The notes beneath the pieces were generated by a model, which was not told the origin of the DNA, made no database searches, and saw only the letters and a program-made list of their open reading frames with translations. DNA of 64,000 nt from CBFDBF01 sp050291465 (GTDB taxonomy: Bacteria > Pseudomonadota > Gammaproteobacteria > Chromatiales > Chromatiaceae). Positions 45,632 to 52,999 of this stretch are shown one piece after another. The position numbers were made by a program, and so were the translations under genes. Position 1 is the stretch's first letter, and every line of letters starts with the position of its first letter. Location of the stretch: the NCBI GenBank assembly GCA_050291465.1, contig JBNKJV010000011.1:36741-100740 (forward strand). The letters are read 5' to 3'.

Positions 45632-46813
45632 TCAGGATATCCCCCCCGTATCCTCATCCTCGAGCCGGTCAATGATAGTGCTCATCACCTCCCGCATTGC
45701 GGCCTCTTTGTTATCATTGAGAATAATAGGCACCCCCGCCTTATCCGCCTCCGACAACAGGAAAGACTGCAGGCGCCAGATACAGTCGAAATGTTTCAGG
45801 TACCGCTTGCTGCGACGGTCCGGCGCATGCCCGCTTCTGCCTTTCAGGCGACTGCGCAATTCATCCGGGTTTAGAACGCCCAGCATGATCGGGACGATCA
45901 CCGCGTCCTCCAGCGGGGGCAGCTTTTTCAACAAGGGCGGGTAGATATGAACACCCTCCAGTATGAGGGAAACCCTCTCCGTCAGCGCCCTCTGAACCGC
46001 TCCTTCACAGGCCACGGAGAGGATATCCGCCTGGGTCTGGTAGCCGCTGGCCACCATCTCGTCCGGCCCAGGCTGGTGCGTCCCGCCCTGGGGCAACACC
46101 TCCCAGGCCCGGAAGGAAGAGGTGTGCAGCGCCGGCAACAGACGCTCAGGCATCATCATACGCATGACTTCCCGCAGCATGTCGGTGGACTGGATACGCA
46201 CGATATCGAGCCGGTGGGCCAATTCGGTGGAAATGGTGCTTTTACCACAGCCCGCGGTTCCCCCGACTAACACCAGAAGCGGTCTGTTACTGTGAAAAAA
46301 GCGGCTCCATTTGAGGTAGCGCTGAACCGCCGTGGCATCAATCCTCTTTTCAAGATATTGACTGGTGATGTCGCGCAGCTCCCGGGAAGGGATTTCGCTG
46401 ATTCCCGTCCTCAGCAGATGTTCATAAACATCGGCGGTAACGGCGGCGGACTCCTCGGAGGAGAGGCAACAGGGCTCAAGAAAATGCTGGTGTTGCGCCC
46501 TGGAGAACGGGGTACGCCTGCCGTTCTCGTACTCCACGTAAACGGGTGCCGGAGATGCGGCGTAGGTGAGATAGCGCTGCGCCGCCTCATTCCCGTAACG
46601 AATACGCAGGTGCTCCCCAACCATGGCCCGCAGATCCGTTCCCAGAATCTCCCGGTCCTCTTCCGATCCGGAGAGCTCCGAGCGCACATCCGAGGCGACG
46701 CGATAGGCGTCGTCAAAGGCGAAACCCGCCGCCTGCAGAGAACGGGTGAGAATACCGCGCAGAAACGGCACAGCCCGGGCCCCGGCCACCTCTCTGATAA
46801 GTATTTTCCCCAT
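45632..46813 (-). CDS. 2-phosphoglycerate kinase-like P-loop protein with ATP-cone-like N-terminus
   Basis: 393 residues. The N-terminal ~90 residues resemble an ATP-cone (ILIREVAGARAVPFLRGILT, DDAYRVASDVRSEL). After a helical linker, the kinase domain has Walker A GGTAGCGKST (184-193), IQSTDMLREVMR and LILEGVHIYPP, as in archaeal 2-phosphoglycerate kinase, which makes 2,3-bisphosphoglycerate. It is divergent from pstS, sharing a 159-bp region that holds the Pho box, and upstream of the ApgM-type gene. Another small-molecule kinase role cannot be excluded. Confidence 0.8.
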   Translation of the reverse strand: MGKILIREVAGARAVPFLRGILTRSLQAAGFAFDDAYRVASDVRSELSGSEEDREILGTDLRAMVGEHLRIRYGNEAAQRYLTYAASPAPVYVEYENGRRTPFSRAQHQHFLEPCCLSSEESAAVTADVYEHLLRTGISEIPSRELRDITSQYLEKRIDATAVQRYLKWSRFFHSNRPLLVLVGGTAGCGKSTISTELAHRLDIVRIQSTDMLREVMRMMMPERLLPALHTSSFRAWEVLPQGGTHQPGPDEMVASGYQTQADILSVACEGAVQRALTERVSLILEGVHIYPPLLKKLPPLEDAVIVPIMLGVLNPDELRSRLKGRSGHAPDRRSKRYLKHFDCIWRLQSFLLSEADKAGVPIILNDNKEAAMREVMSTIIDRLEDEDTGGIS

Positions 46814-46887
46814 AAAAATACCGTTGATTTTGTATATATCTTATTGAATATAGTAAATATTTTTACTTGTTACGATCATCGCGGCAT

Positions 46888-46921
46888 TTGTCATGAAAGT
46901 GTCACAATACCTGCGTAATCT
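46888..46921 (+). promoter_or_regulatory. Pho box and -10 element of the pst operon
   Basis: TTGTCAT-GAAA-GTGTCAC (46888-46905) matches the PhoB direct-repeat consensus CTGTCAT-N4-CTGTCAC in 12 of 14 repeat positions. A TAATCT -10 box lies ten bases later (46916-46921), the usual spacing for a PhoB-activated promoter lacking a -35 box. pstS begins 51 bp downstream. Confidence 0.88.
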
Positions 46922-46972
46922 TCTCCGCGACTCAATCGAACACAGACGAAGAAATCCTGTCAGGAGGAAAAC

Positions 46973-47845
46973 ATGTCGAAAAAAATGGCTATCGCCGTCA
47001 CACTAACACTTTCCGCCGCTCTGCTTCCGGCTCTTGGAACAGCCGCCACGGTAATCCAGAACAAGGGGTCTGACACCCTGGTCAATGTAGCCCAGGCCTG
47101 GGCAGAAGCCTACCAGAAAGTGAATCCCGATGTCGCTGTCGCCGTCTCAGGGGGTGGTTCGGGGACCGGCATTGCGGCCATGATCAACGGAACGGTGGAT
47201 ATCGCCAATGCCAGCCGCAAGATGAAGAGCAAAGAGGTGGACCTGGCTGAGAGCCACGGACAGGAGCCCGTTGAACACGTGGTGGGTTACGATGCCCTGG
47301 CGGTGTTCATTCATCAGGATAATCCCGCCAATACCCTGTCGGAGGCACAGCTGGCGGATATTTACGGTCGCCGGGGTAAGGCGAGAAACTGGTCGGATCT
47401 CGGCATCACGGTCCCAGGCTGCAAAGACGGAGAAATCGTCGTGGTGAGTCGCCAAAACAACTCCGGGACCTACGCCTATTTTAAACAGGCGATTCTGGGC
47501 AAAAAGGGTAAATACCGCCAGGGCACCCTCGATATGCACGGGTCAAAGGACGTGGTGGACCTGGTGGAAAAGACACCCTGCGCCATAGGTTACAGCGGAC
47601 TGGCTTACGCTACCGATCACGTCAAGATGGTTTGCGTCTCCAAGGACGGGAAACCCTGCATCAATCCGAGCGTAACGACGGCCAGCGATGGAAGCTACCC
47701 CATTGCCCGCCCTCTTTTCATGTACACCAACGGCAAACCCGAGGGCGATATCAAGGCCTACATGGACTGGATCATGAGTGACCAGGGCCAGTGCATTATC
47801 CTGGGGAAAGGATACGCCCCGGTACGGGCGGTCACCTGCCAATAG
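46973..47845 (+). CDS. pstS: Periplasmic phosphate-binding protein PstS
   Basis: 290 residues with a signal peptide (MAIAVTLTLSAALLPALGTAA). Phosphate-site signatures: NKGSDTLVNVAQAWAEAY, VSGGGSGTGIAAMINGTVDIANASR, and SRQNNSGTYAYFK. Captures inorganic phosphate for the PstCAB importer. CAGGAGGAAAAC before ATG 46973 is a strong ribosome-binding site, and a Pho box lies upstream. A GC-rich hairpin after the stop may keep pstS expression above that of the downstream genes. Confidence 0.97.
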   Translation: MSKKMAIAVTLTLSAALLPALGTAATVIQNKGSDTLVNVAQAWAEAYQKVNPDVAVAVSGGGSGTGIAAMINGTVDIANASRKMKSKEVDLAESHGQEPVEHVVGYDALAVFIHQDNPANTLSEAQLADIYGRRGKARNWSDLGITVPGCKDGEIVVVSRQNNSGTYAYFKQAILGKKGKYRQGTLDMHGSKDVVDLVEKTPCAIGYSGLAYATDHVKMVCVSKDGKPCINPSVTTASDGSYPIARPLFMYTNGKPEGDIKAYMDWIMSDQGQCIILGKGYAPVRAVTCQ

Positions 47846-47857
47846 GACCCATCCGTC

Positions 47858-47897
47858 AGGGCCGGGGACCGGTTTCTGCATCCCCGCCCTCGGCCCT
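47858..47897 (+). terminator. GC-rich stem-loop after pstS, possible partial terminator or mRNA stabiliser
   Basis: AGGGCCGGGGA (47858-47868) pairs imperfectly with TCCCCGCCCTCGGCCCT (47881-47897). No T-run follows, so read-through into the downstream pst genes is expected. Confidence 0.5.
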
Positions 47898-47973
47898 TGT
47901 GGCAGAATAATAGAGAAGATCACTACCCAAGTAGCCTGAATAACAGCAACTTTAAGACAGAGGATCCACTTCC

Positions 47974-49059
47974 ATGGCACTTTACGAAAAACGCCTGCAG
48001 GACGACATGGAGCATATCCGGGAACAGATCCGAGTTATGGGTGACCGGGTGGAAAAGGCCCTTAACAACGCCATCCATGCCCTGCTGACGGAAAACTATA
48101 AACTGGCGAATGATACCGTTCTTGCAGACTACCCCATAAATCGCCAGATGCGGGAGATCGATCGTTTATGCCACGGCTTCATCGCCCGGCATCTGCCAAG
48201 CGCCGGTCATCTACGCCGTATTTCCTCGATAATCCGCATCAATATCGAACTGGAGCGGATAGGCGACTACGCCGTAACAGTAAGCCGCGAGGCGCTGCAG
48301 ATGGACGGTCCGCTGAAAGGTCTTATGGCCCACGAGGTTGAATCCATAGCCAATGAGGCTAAACAGATCCTGCACCAGGCTCTCACGGCCTTTTATGACG
48401 AAAACGTGGATATGGCCCGGGCTACCATGCAGATGCCGGCAAATCTGCAATATGTGCTGGACGGCATCTACACCAGTCTTATGAGCGGCGAATATACCCG
48501 CAATAACAAGGAGATGTTCGCTATCTCCGTGGTACTCTCCCAGCTGAAGCGGGTTGCGGACCAGGCGAAGAACATATGCGAAGAGGCGATCTTCGCCCTG
48601 ACCGGCGAGACCAAGGCGAAAAAGGTCTACAACGTCCTGTTCGTGGACGAGGAGAACGCCTCCCTGAGCCAGATGGCGGAGGCGATCGCCAGGAAAAACT
48701 ACCCCAATAGCGGCTTTTATCGCAGTGCGGGTAAAGAACCGGCCGTATCGATCGACCGGGAAATGGCGCAATTTCTCGACCGCTACGGACTCGATCTCTC
48801 CGCCCGCTCCCCCATTCCACTGGAGCTGACCCCGCAGGAACTGGCCAACTTCCATGTGATCGTCAGTCTCCAGGGGCCGACACAGAGTTATGTATCATCC
48901 ATACCGTTTCATACCACCTACCTGGAGTGGGATGTAGGCCACCCACCCTGTGACCTCGGGGAGCAGGACACAAACGAACGTTACGAGGAGATCTACCGGG
49001 AACTCTCCTACCAGATCAAGGAGCTGATGGAGCTTCTGCGTGGGGAAGGGGCGAACTGA
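47974..49059 (+). CDS. phoU: PhoU fused to a degenerate low-molecular-weight phosphatase/ArsC-like domain
   Basis: 361 residues. Residues 1-215 are a complete PhoU (two three-helix bundles, with IRINIELERIGDYAVTVSRE and LSQLKRVADQAKNICEEAIF). Residues 217-361 follow the low-molecular-weight tyrosine phosphatase/arsenate reductase fold: YNVLFVDEENASLSQMAEAI aligns with the canonical FVCxGNxCRSxMAEA. The catalytic Cys is Asp225 and the essential Arg is Leu231, so phosphatase activity is not expected. It sits between pstS and pstC, where a PhoU would negatively regulate PhoR. A sensory or scaffold role for the dead domain is inference. Its TGA is one base before the pstC ATG. Confidence 0.9.
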   Translation: MALYEKRLQDDMEHIREQIRVMGDRVEKALNNAIHALLTENYKLANDTVLADYPINRQMREIDRLCHGFIARHLPSAGHLRRISSIIRINIELERIGDYAVTVSREALQMDGPLKGLMAHEVESIANEAKQILHQALTAFYDENVDMARATMQMPANLQYVLDGIYTSLMSGEYTRNNKEMFAISVVLSQLKRVADQAKNICEEAIFALTGETKAKKVYNVLFVDEENASLSQMAEAIARKNYPNSGFYRSAGKEPAVSIDREMAQFLDRYGLDLSARSPIPLELTPQELANFHVIVSLQGPTQSYVSSIPFHTTYLEWDVGHPPCDLGEQDTNERYEEIYRELSYQIKELMELLRGEGAN

Positions 49060-49060
49060 A

Positions 49061-49993
49061 ATGGCGCAACAGTCCCTGGGGCGCTCCCCCGGAGAACATG
49101 ACTTTGACCGGCGGGACCTGGACTGGTTTATAGACAGGTTGGTGCAGATCCTTGTCTTCCTCGGCGGCATCTCCGCCATCATCTTCATCATCGGCATCTT
49201 TGTATTTATCACCAAGGAGGGCATGGGGTTTGCGCTCGACAGCCTGGACCTCAATGAGTTCTTCACCTCCCAATACTGGGAACCCAGCGATGAAGATGCA
49301 CCAGAGTACGGAATTCTCGCTCTCATCGCCGGCACCGCCAGTGTTACCGGCTTCGCCATGCTGATCGCCATCCCCTTCTCCCTCGGCGCGGCTATCTATA
49401 TCGGTGAATTCGCCAAGGGCAAGGTACGCGAATACCTGAAGGTACTGGTGGAGCTGCTGGCGGCCATACCTTCGGTGGTATGGGGGTTCATCGGCCTTTC
49501 CATCATGAATCCGTTGATCATCCGAACCTTTGATGTCCCGGTCGGGCTCAATGTCCTCAACGCCGGCATCATCCTGGGACTGATGGCCGCCCCGATCATG
49601 ACCTCCATCGCCGAGGACGCCCTGAAGGCGGTTCCGGATCGCTACCGGGAAGCGGCGGAGGCCATGGGCGCGACCCGCTGGCAGGTGATCTTCAAGGTGG
49701 TCTTCCCGGCGGCCAAGAACGGGCTGCTGGGAGCGGTATTGCTCGGGGTGGGACGCGGATTCGGTGAAACCATGGCGGTACTCATGGCCACCGGCCACTC
49801 GGTAAACCTTCCCACCAGCGTTTTCGACTCGGTGCGGGCATTGACCGCCACCATCGCCGCCGAGCTCGGTGAAACCGCGGTCGGATCCGATCACTACGGC
49901 GCGTTGTTTACTATCGGGATCTTTCTTTTCGTAATCACGTTCCTGATCAACCTTACCGCCGACCTCATCGTGCGCGGTATCCGGAAAGGGTAA
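49061..49993 (+). CDS. pstC: Phosphate ABC transporter permease PstC
   Basis: 310 residues from ATG 49061 (MAQQSLGRSPG). The frame extends seven codons upstream to a GTG inside the phoU fusion gene, but this ATG follows the phoU stop by one base and has GGGGAAGGGG nearby. Six membrane helices and the ABC permease EAA loop (REAAEAMGATRWQVIFKVVFPAA) are present, plus PSVVWGFIGLSIMNP typical of PstC. Forms the phosphate channel with PstA. Confidence 0.96.
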   Translation: MAQQSLGRSPGEHDFDRRDLDWFIDRLVQILVFLGGISAIIFIIGIFVFITKEGMGFALDSLDLNEFFTSQYWEPSDEDAPEYGILALIAGTASVTGFAMLIAIPFSLGAAIYIGEFAKGKVREYLKVLVELLAAIPSVVWGFIGLSIMNPLIIRTFDVPVGLNVLNAGIILGLMAAPIMTSIAEDALKAVPDRYREAAEAMGATRWQVIFKVVFPAAKNGLLGAVLLGVGRGFGETMAVLMATGHSVNLPTSVFDSVRALTATIAAELGETAVGSDHYGALFTIGIFLFVITFLINLTADLIVRGIRKG

Positions 49994-50002
49994 CTACTCA
50001 GG

Positions 50003-50151
50003 TTGCCACAGAGACACAGAGGACACGGAGATTGCTATTTGCGGGCGGTAGATATTATGAAACGCGCAACTGAACCAAACGTTACTCTTTTCTCCCATAC
50101 AACATGGGATCCACATTGCATTTTCTCTGTGGTCTCCGTGTCTCCGTGGCA
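50003..50151. repeat. CACAGAG inverted repeat, copy 2 (between pstC and pstA)
   Basis: The left arm at 50003-50030 (GCCACAGAGACACAGAGG then ACACGGAG) pairs with the right arm at 50125-50151 (CTCTGTGGTCTCCGTGTC then TCCGTGGCA). About 95 bp of unrelated sequence separates them. It expands the pstC-pstA gap to 178 bp in an otherwise tight operon. Confidence 0.8.
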
Positions 50152-50171
50152 TCAATTTAAAGGCTGATCCT

Positions 50172-51041
50172 ATGTTTGCCTCCACAGAACTGAATATCAG
50201 AAACCGGCGGGTGGAGAAGCTGTTCCGCATCCTGTTTCTGCTCATGACCCTGCTGCTCATCACGCCGGTGGTGATTATCCTGGCCACGCTCATCTATAAG
50301 GGCAGCCCCGCTCTCTCCATCGACTTTCTGTTCACCAAGCCCACCGACGGCATGACGGCGGGGGGCATCTTCCCGGCGCTGCTGGGTACCGTGTGGCTGG
50401 TTTCGGTGGCACTGCTGGCGTCCGTGCCCCTGGGGGTGGCCGCCGCCATCTATCTGAGCGAATACGCCCCCGACAACTGGTTTACCCGCATGATCAACCT
50501 GGCCATCATCAACCTGGCCGGGGTCCCCTCCATCGTTCACGCCCTGTTCGGGGTAGGTGCGTTCGTTATCTTTTTCGAGTTCGGCACCAGCATCCTTGCC
50601 GCCAGTCTGACCCTGGCAATCATGACCCTGCCGGTGGTGATCGTCGCCACCAAGGAGTCCCTGCAGGCGGTTCCACAGGCATTCCGTGAGGCGTGCTGGA
50701 ACATGGGCGCCACCCGCTGGCAGACCATACGTAGGGTGGTGCTTCCCAATGCCGTCAGCGGCATCCTGACCGGCGTCATCCTGGAGGTGTCGCGCACCGC
50801 CGGTGAAACGGCACCCATCATGTTTACCGGCGCGGCTTTTTTTCTTCCCATGCTGCCGCAGGGGGTTTTCGACCAGACCATGGCCCTTTCCCTACATCTG
50901 TTCGTGGTCTCCACTCAGGTTCCCGGGGTACCGGAATACCTCCCCTATGGCGTCGCCCTGGTTCTCATCGGCATGGTGCTGTTGATGAACAGCATATCCA
51001 TCGCCTTCCGGATGCATCTGCGGGGTAAAAAGAAATGGTAA
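50172..51041 (+). CDS. pstA: Phosphate ABC transporter permease PstA
   Basis: 289 residues with six membrane helices, the EAA loop (REACWNMGATRWQTIRRVVLPNA) and the PstA-type segment AGVPSIVHALFGVGAFVIFF. Partners PstC. AAAGG lies 10 bases before ATG 50172. Its stop overlaps the start of the first pstB gene by seven bases. Complete in length. Confidence 0.96.
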   Translation: MFASTELNIRNRRVEKLFRILFLLMTLLLITPVVIILATLIYKGSPALSIDFLFTKPTDGMTAGGIFPALLGTVWLVSVALLASVPLGVAAAIYLSEYAPDNWFTRMINLAIINLAGVPSIVHALFGVGAFVIFFEFGTSILAASLTLAIMTLPVVIVATKESLQAVPQAFREACWNMGATRWQTIRRVVLPNAVSGILTGVILEVSRTAGETAPIMFTGAAFFLPMLPQGVFDQTMALSLHLFVVSTQVPGVPEYLPYGVALVLIGMVLLMNSISIAFRMHLRGKKKW

Positions 51042-51838
51042 CCGGCCCGACAGTCGCAGCCGCCGCAATCGAACCGATGGAACCCCCGGTAAAGATCGGT
51101 GTTCGTGGATTGAGCATCCATTTCGGCACCCATTGCGCGCTCTCCGAGGTGAACCTGGACATCAGAGAAAATGAGATCTTCGGCATCATCGGACCGGCCA
51201 ACGCAGGCAAGACATCGTTTCTCAAATCTCTTAACCGTATGGATCTGTTCGACAGCGATATGCGGGTACAGGGGGATATCACCTTCAACGGCCATGATAT
51301 CCACAAGCTGCGCAACGTCTACGCCCTGCGTCGCCGTATCGGGGTGGTATTTCCCCTGCCGGTGGGTCTGCCCCTCACCATCTATGAAAACGTGGCTCTT
51401 GCTCCACGCCTGGCCGGAATCGCCGACAAGGCGGAACTGGATCAGATCGTGGAACGCTGTCTGACACGGGCGGCGCTATGGGATGAAGTGAAGGACCGGC
51501 TCGACTCACTGGGCAGTCTGCTGTCCGGCGGTCAACAGCAGCGGCTGACCATCGCCCGCGCCCTCTCGCAGGAACCGGAAGTACTTATGCTGGATGAGTT
51601 CTCCATCGCCGTCGATCCGGTCACCACCATGCGTATCGAGGACGTGCTCAAAACACTGCGTAACGACATGACCATTATCCTGGTTACCAACCTGGTGCAA
51701 CAGGCACGGCGTCTGGCGGACCGCACCGCGTTCTTTCTGGAAGGCTCATGCCTAGAAGTCGCCGATACCGAGGAGTTATTCACCGGCGAAGTGCGGGATC
51801 AACGCACCCGGGATTATGTGGAGGGGAGGTTTGGGTGA
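51035..51838 (+). CDS. Phosphate ABC transporter ATPase, divergent PstB (PstB1)
   Basis: 267 residues. Walker A is GPANAGKT (53-60), the signature LSGGQ (163-167) is intact, and Walker B is EVLMLDE (D187, E188). The Q-loop Gln is Pro107 (GVVFPLPVG instead of VFQxPNP) and the H-loop His is Asn219 (LVTNLVQQ instead of VTHNMxQA). These losses complement those in the second PstB 230 bp downstream, suggesting the two form an asymmetric heterodimer. The gene overlaps pstA by seven bases. It carries an N-terminal extension of about 15 residues relative to ordinary PstB. Confidence 0.92.
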   Translation: MVTGPTVAAAAIEPMEPPVKIGVRGLSIHFGTHCALSEVNLDIRENEIFGIIGPANAGKTSFLKSLNRMDLFDSDMRVQGDITFNGHDIHKLRNVYALRRRIGVVFPLPVGLPLTIYENVALAPRLAGIADKAELDQIVERCLTRAALWDEVKDRLDSLGSLLSGGQQQRLTIARALSQEPEVLMLDEFSIAVDPVTTMRIEDVLKTLRNDMTIILVTNLVQQARRLADRTAFFLEGSCLEVADTEELFTGEVRDQRTRDYVEGRFG

Positions 51839-51846
51839 GGAACGAC

Positions 51847-51900
51847 CGAAGGTCCAGCGGACCTTCGCAGCGTTCCGAACGCCCGGCAGGGATGCCGGGC
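51847..51900. repeat. Two perfect hairpins after the first pstB
   Basis: CGAAGGTCC (51847-51855) pairs with GGACCTTCG (51859-51867). GCCCGGCA (51881-51888) pairs with TGCCGGGC (51893-51900). No T-run follows either. The second resembles GGCAGGGATGCC-type intergenic hairpins; a similar GGGGCATCCCTGCCCC occurs at the end of the window. Confidence 0.65.
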
Positions 51901-51983
51901 CGGACCGCAGCCACAGGGACGTGTCCAGGCACCCTGGTTCCGTTAAAACCGGACCTATGAGTCAAGCAATAAGCGAGGAAAAT

Positions 51984-52095
51984 CAGACATACGCCCGGAA
52001 ACAAGGAACCTCATGCAACTCCGTGTACTCTGTGCCCTCCGTGGTAATAACCCGATGACGAATCAGCAATGAGTAAGAAACAGCAGACATACGCC
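51984..52095 (+). repeat. 12-bp direct repeat CAGACATACGCC flanking a half copy of the CACAGAG repeat
   Basis: CAGACATACGCC occurs at 51984-51995 and again at 52084-52095, inside the start of the second pstB. Between them, 52019-52049 is one arm of the repeat (CTCCGTGTACTCTGTGCCCT then CCGTGGTAATA). Upstream, ATG 51957 opens a 33-codon frame beginning MSQAISEENQTYARKQ, which resembles the pstB2 start MSKKQQTYAIQTRK. This looks like a duplicated gene start split by a repeat insertion. Confidence 0.6.
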
Positions 52096-52848
52096 ATCCA
52101 GACCAGAAAACTGAATCTCTGGTACGGAACTTTTCAGGCCCTCTACGATATCGACCTGAATATTCGTGAGGGCAGGATCACCTCCCTTATCGGTCCTTCC
52201 GGCTGCGGTAAATCCACATTTTTGCGCAGTGTCAATCGCATCAACGAGCGTCTCGGCTACGTGCGTATCGACGGCAGTGTCGAAGTCTTCGGCAGCGATA
52301 TCTATGCCCCCGATGTGGAACTGGTTCAGGTCCGCAAACAGATTGGAATGGTCTTTCAGCGACCCAATCCTCTGCCCATATCGATCCGCGAAAACGTCTT
52401 GTTCGGCCATGAACTGCACAACAGAGGTAAGCGATTCACCAAAGCGGAAAAACAGGAAATCCTGGAGGACGCGCTGCAGCAGGTGCTGTTATGGGATAAA
52501 GTGAAAGACCGTTTGGATATCAGGGCGACAGAGCTTTCCCTCGAAGAGCAGCAGAAGCTATGCATTGCCAGGCTACTGCCGGTCAAGCCACGCCTGTTGC
52601 TGATGGACGAACCCTGCTCCGCTCTGGACCCGAAAGGCACCGAGGCAGTGGAGGAACTGATATGGGAACTGCGCGGCAAATACACCATTCTTATCGTTAC
52701 CCACAACATGGCCCAGGCCCGTCGCGCCAGTGAGGAGTGTATTTTCATGCTGATGGGCAAGGTGATGGAGCACCGTGCCACGGAAGAGATGTTCGTTACG
52801 CCGCAAAAGAAAGAGACCGCCGACTATATCGAAGGAAGATATGGTTAG
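52069..52848 (+). CDS. pstB: Phosphate ABC transporter ATPase PstB (PstB2)
   Basis: 259 residues. Walker A GPSGCGKS (42-49), the Q-loop VFQRPNPLP (Q97), Walker B LLLMDEPCSALDP (D180, E181) and the H-loop VTHNM (H212) are canonical. The signature, normally LSGGQ, is LSLEEQ (156-161) and therefore degenerate. It can complete an active site only with the LSGGQ of the first PstB at 51035-51838. No clear ribosome-binding site precedes ATG 52069; the upstream region carries a repeat copy and a duplicated start. Confidence 0.95.
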   Translation: MSKKQQTYAIQTRKLNLWYGTFQALYDIDLNIREGRITSLIGPSGCGKSTFLRSVNRINERLGYVRIDGSVEVFGSDIYAPDVELVQVRKQIGMVFQRPNPLPISIRENVLFGHELHNRGKRFTKAEKQEILEDALQQVLLWDKVKDRLDIRATELSLEEQQKLCIARLLPVKPRLLLMDEPCSALDPKGTEAVEELIWELRGKYTILIVTHNMAQARRASEECIFMLMGKVMEHRATEEMFVTPQKKETADYIEGRYG

Positions 52849-52853
52849 CGTTT

Positions 52854-52993
52854 GTTGCCACGGAGGCACAGAGCTCGCGAAGAACTACAACAGGCTGTCA
52901 GGCCGGGTCTTTCAATACCTTTTCGTAACCGTCCTCCGGAGTTATGCTACAAAGACATTTTGTCCTCTGTGAGCTCTGTGTCTCTGTGGCAAA
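52854..52993. repeat. CACAGAG inverted repeat, copy 3 (between pstB2 and phoB)
   Basis: The left arm at 52854-52883 (GTTGCCACGGAGGCACAGAG then CTCGCGAAGA) pairs with the right arm at 52963-52993 (TCCTCTGTGAGCTCTGTGTC then TCTGTGGCAAA). The right arm ends six bases before the phoB ATG, occupying the place of its ribosome-binding site. Confidence 0.8.
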
Positions 52994-52999
52994 TCACTC

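Noticed and set aside
51957..52058. 33-codon frame upstream of the second pstB as a gene
   Set aside because: No ribosome-binding site; it runs through a repeat arm and looks like a duplicated remnant of the pstB2 start.
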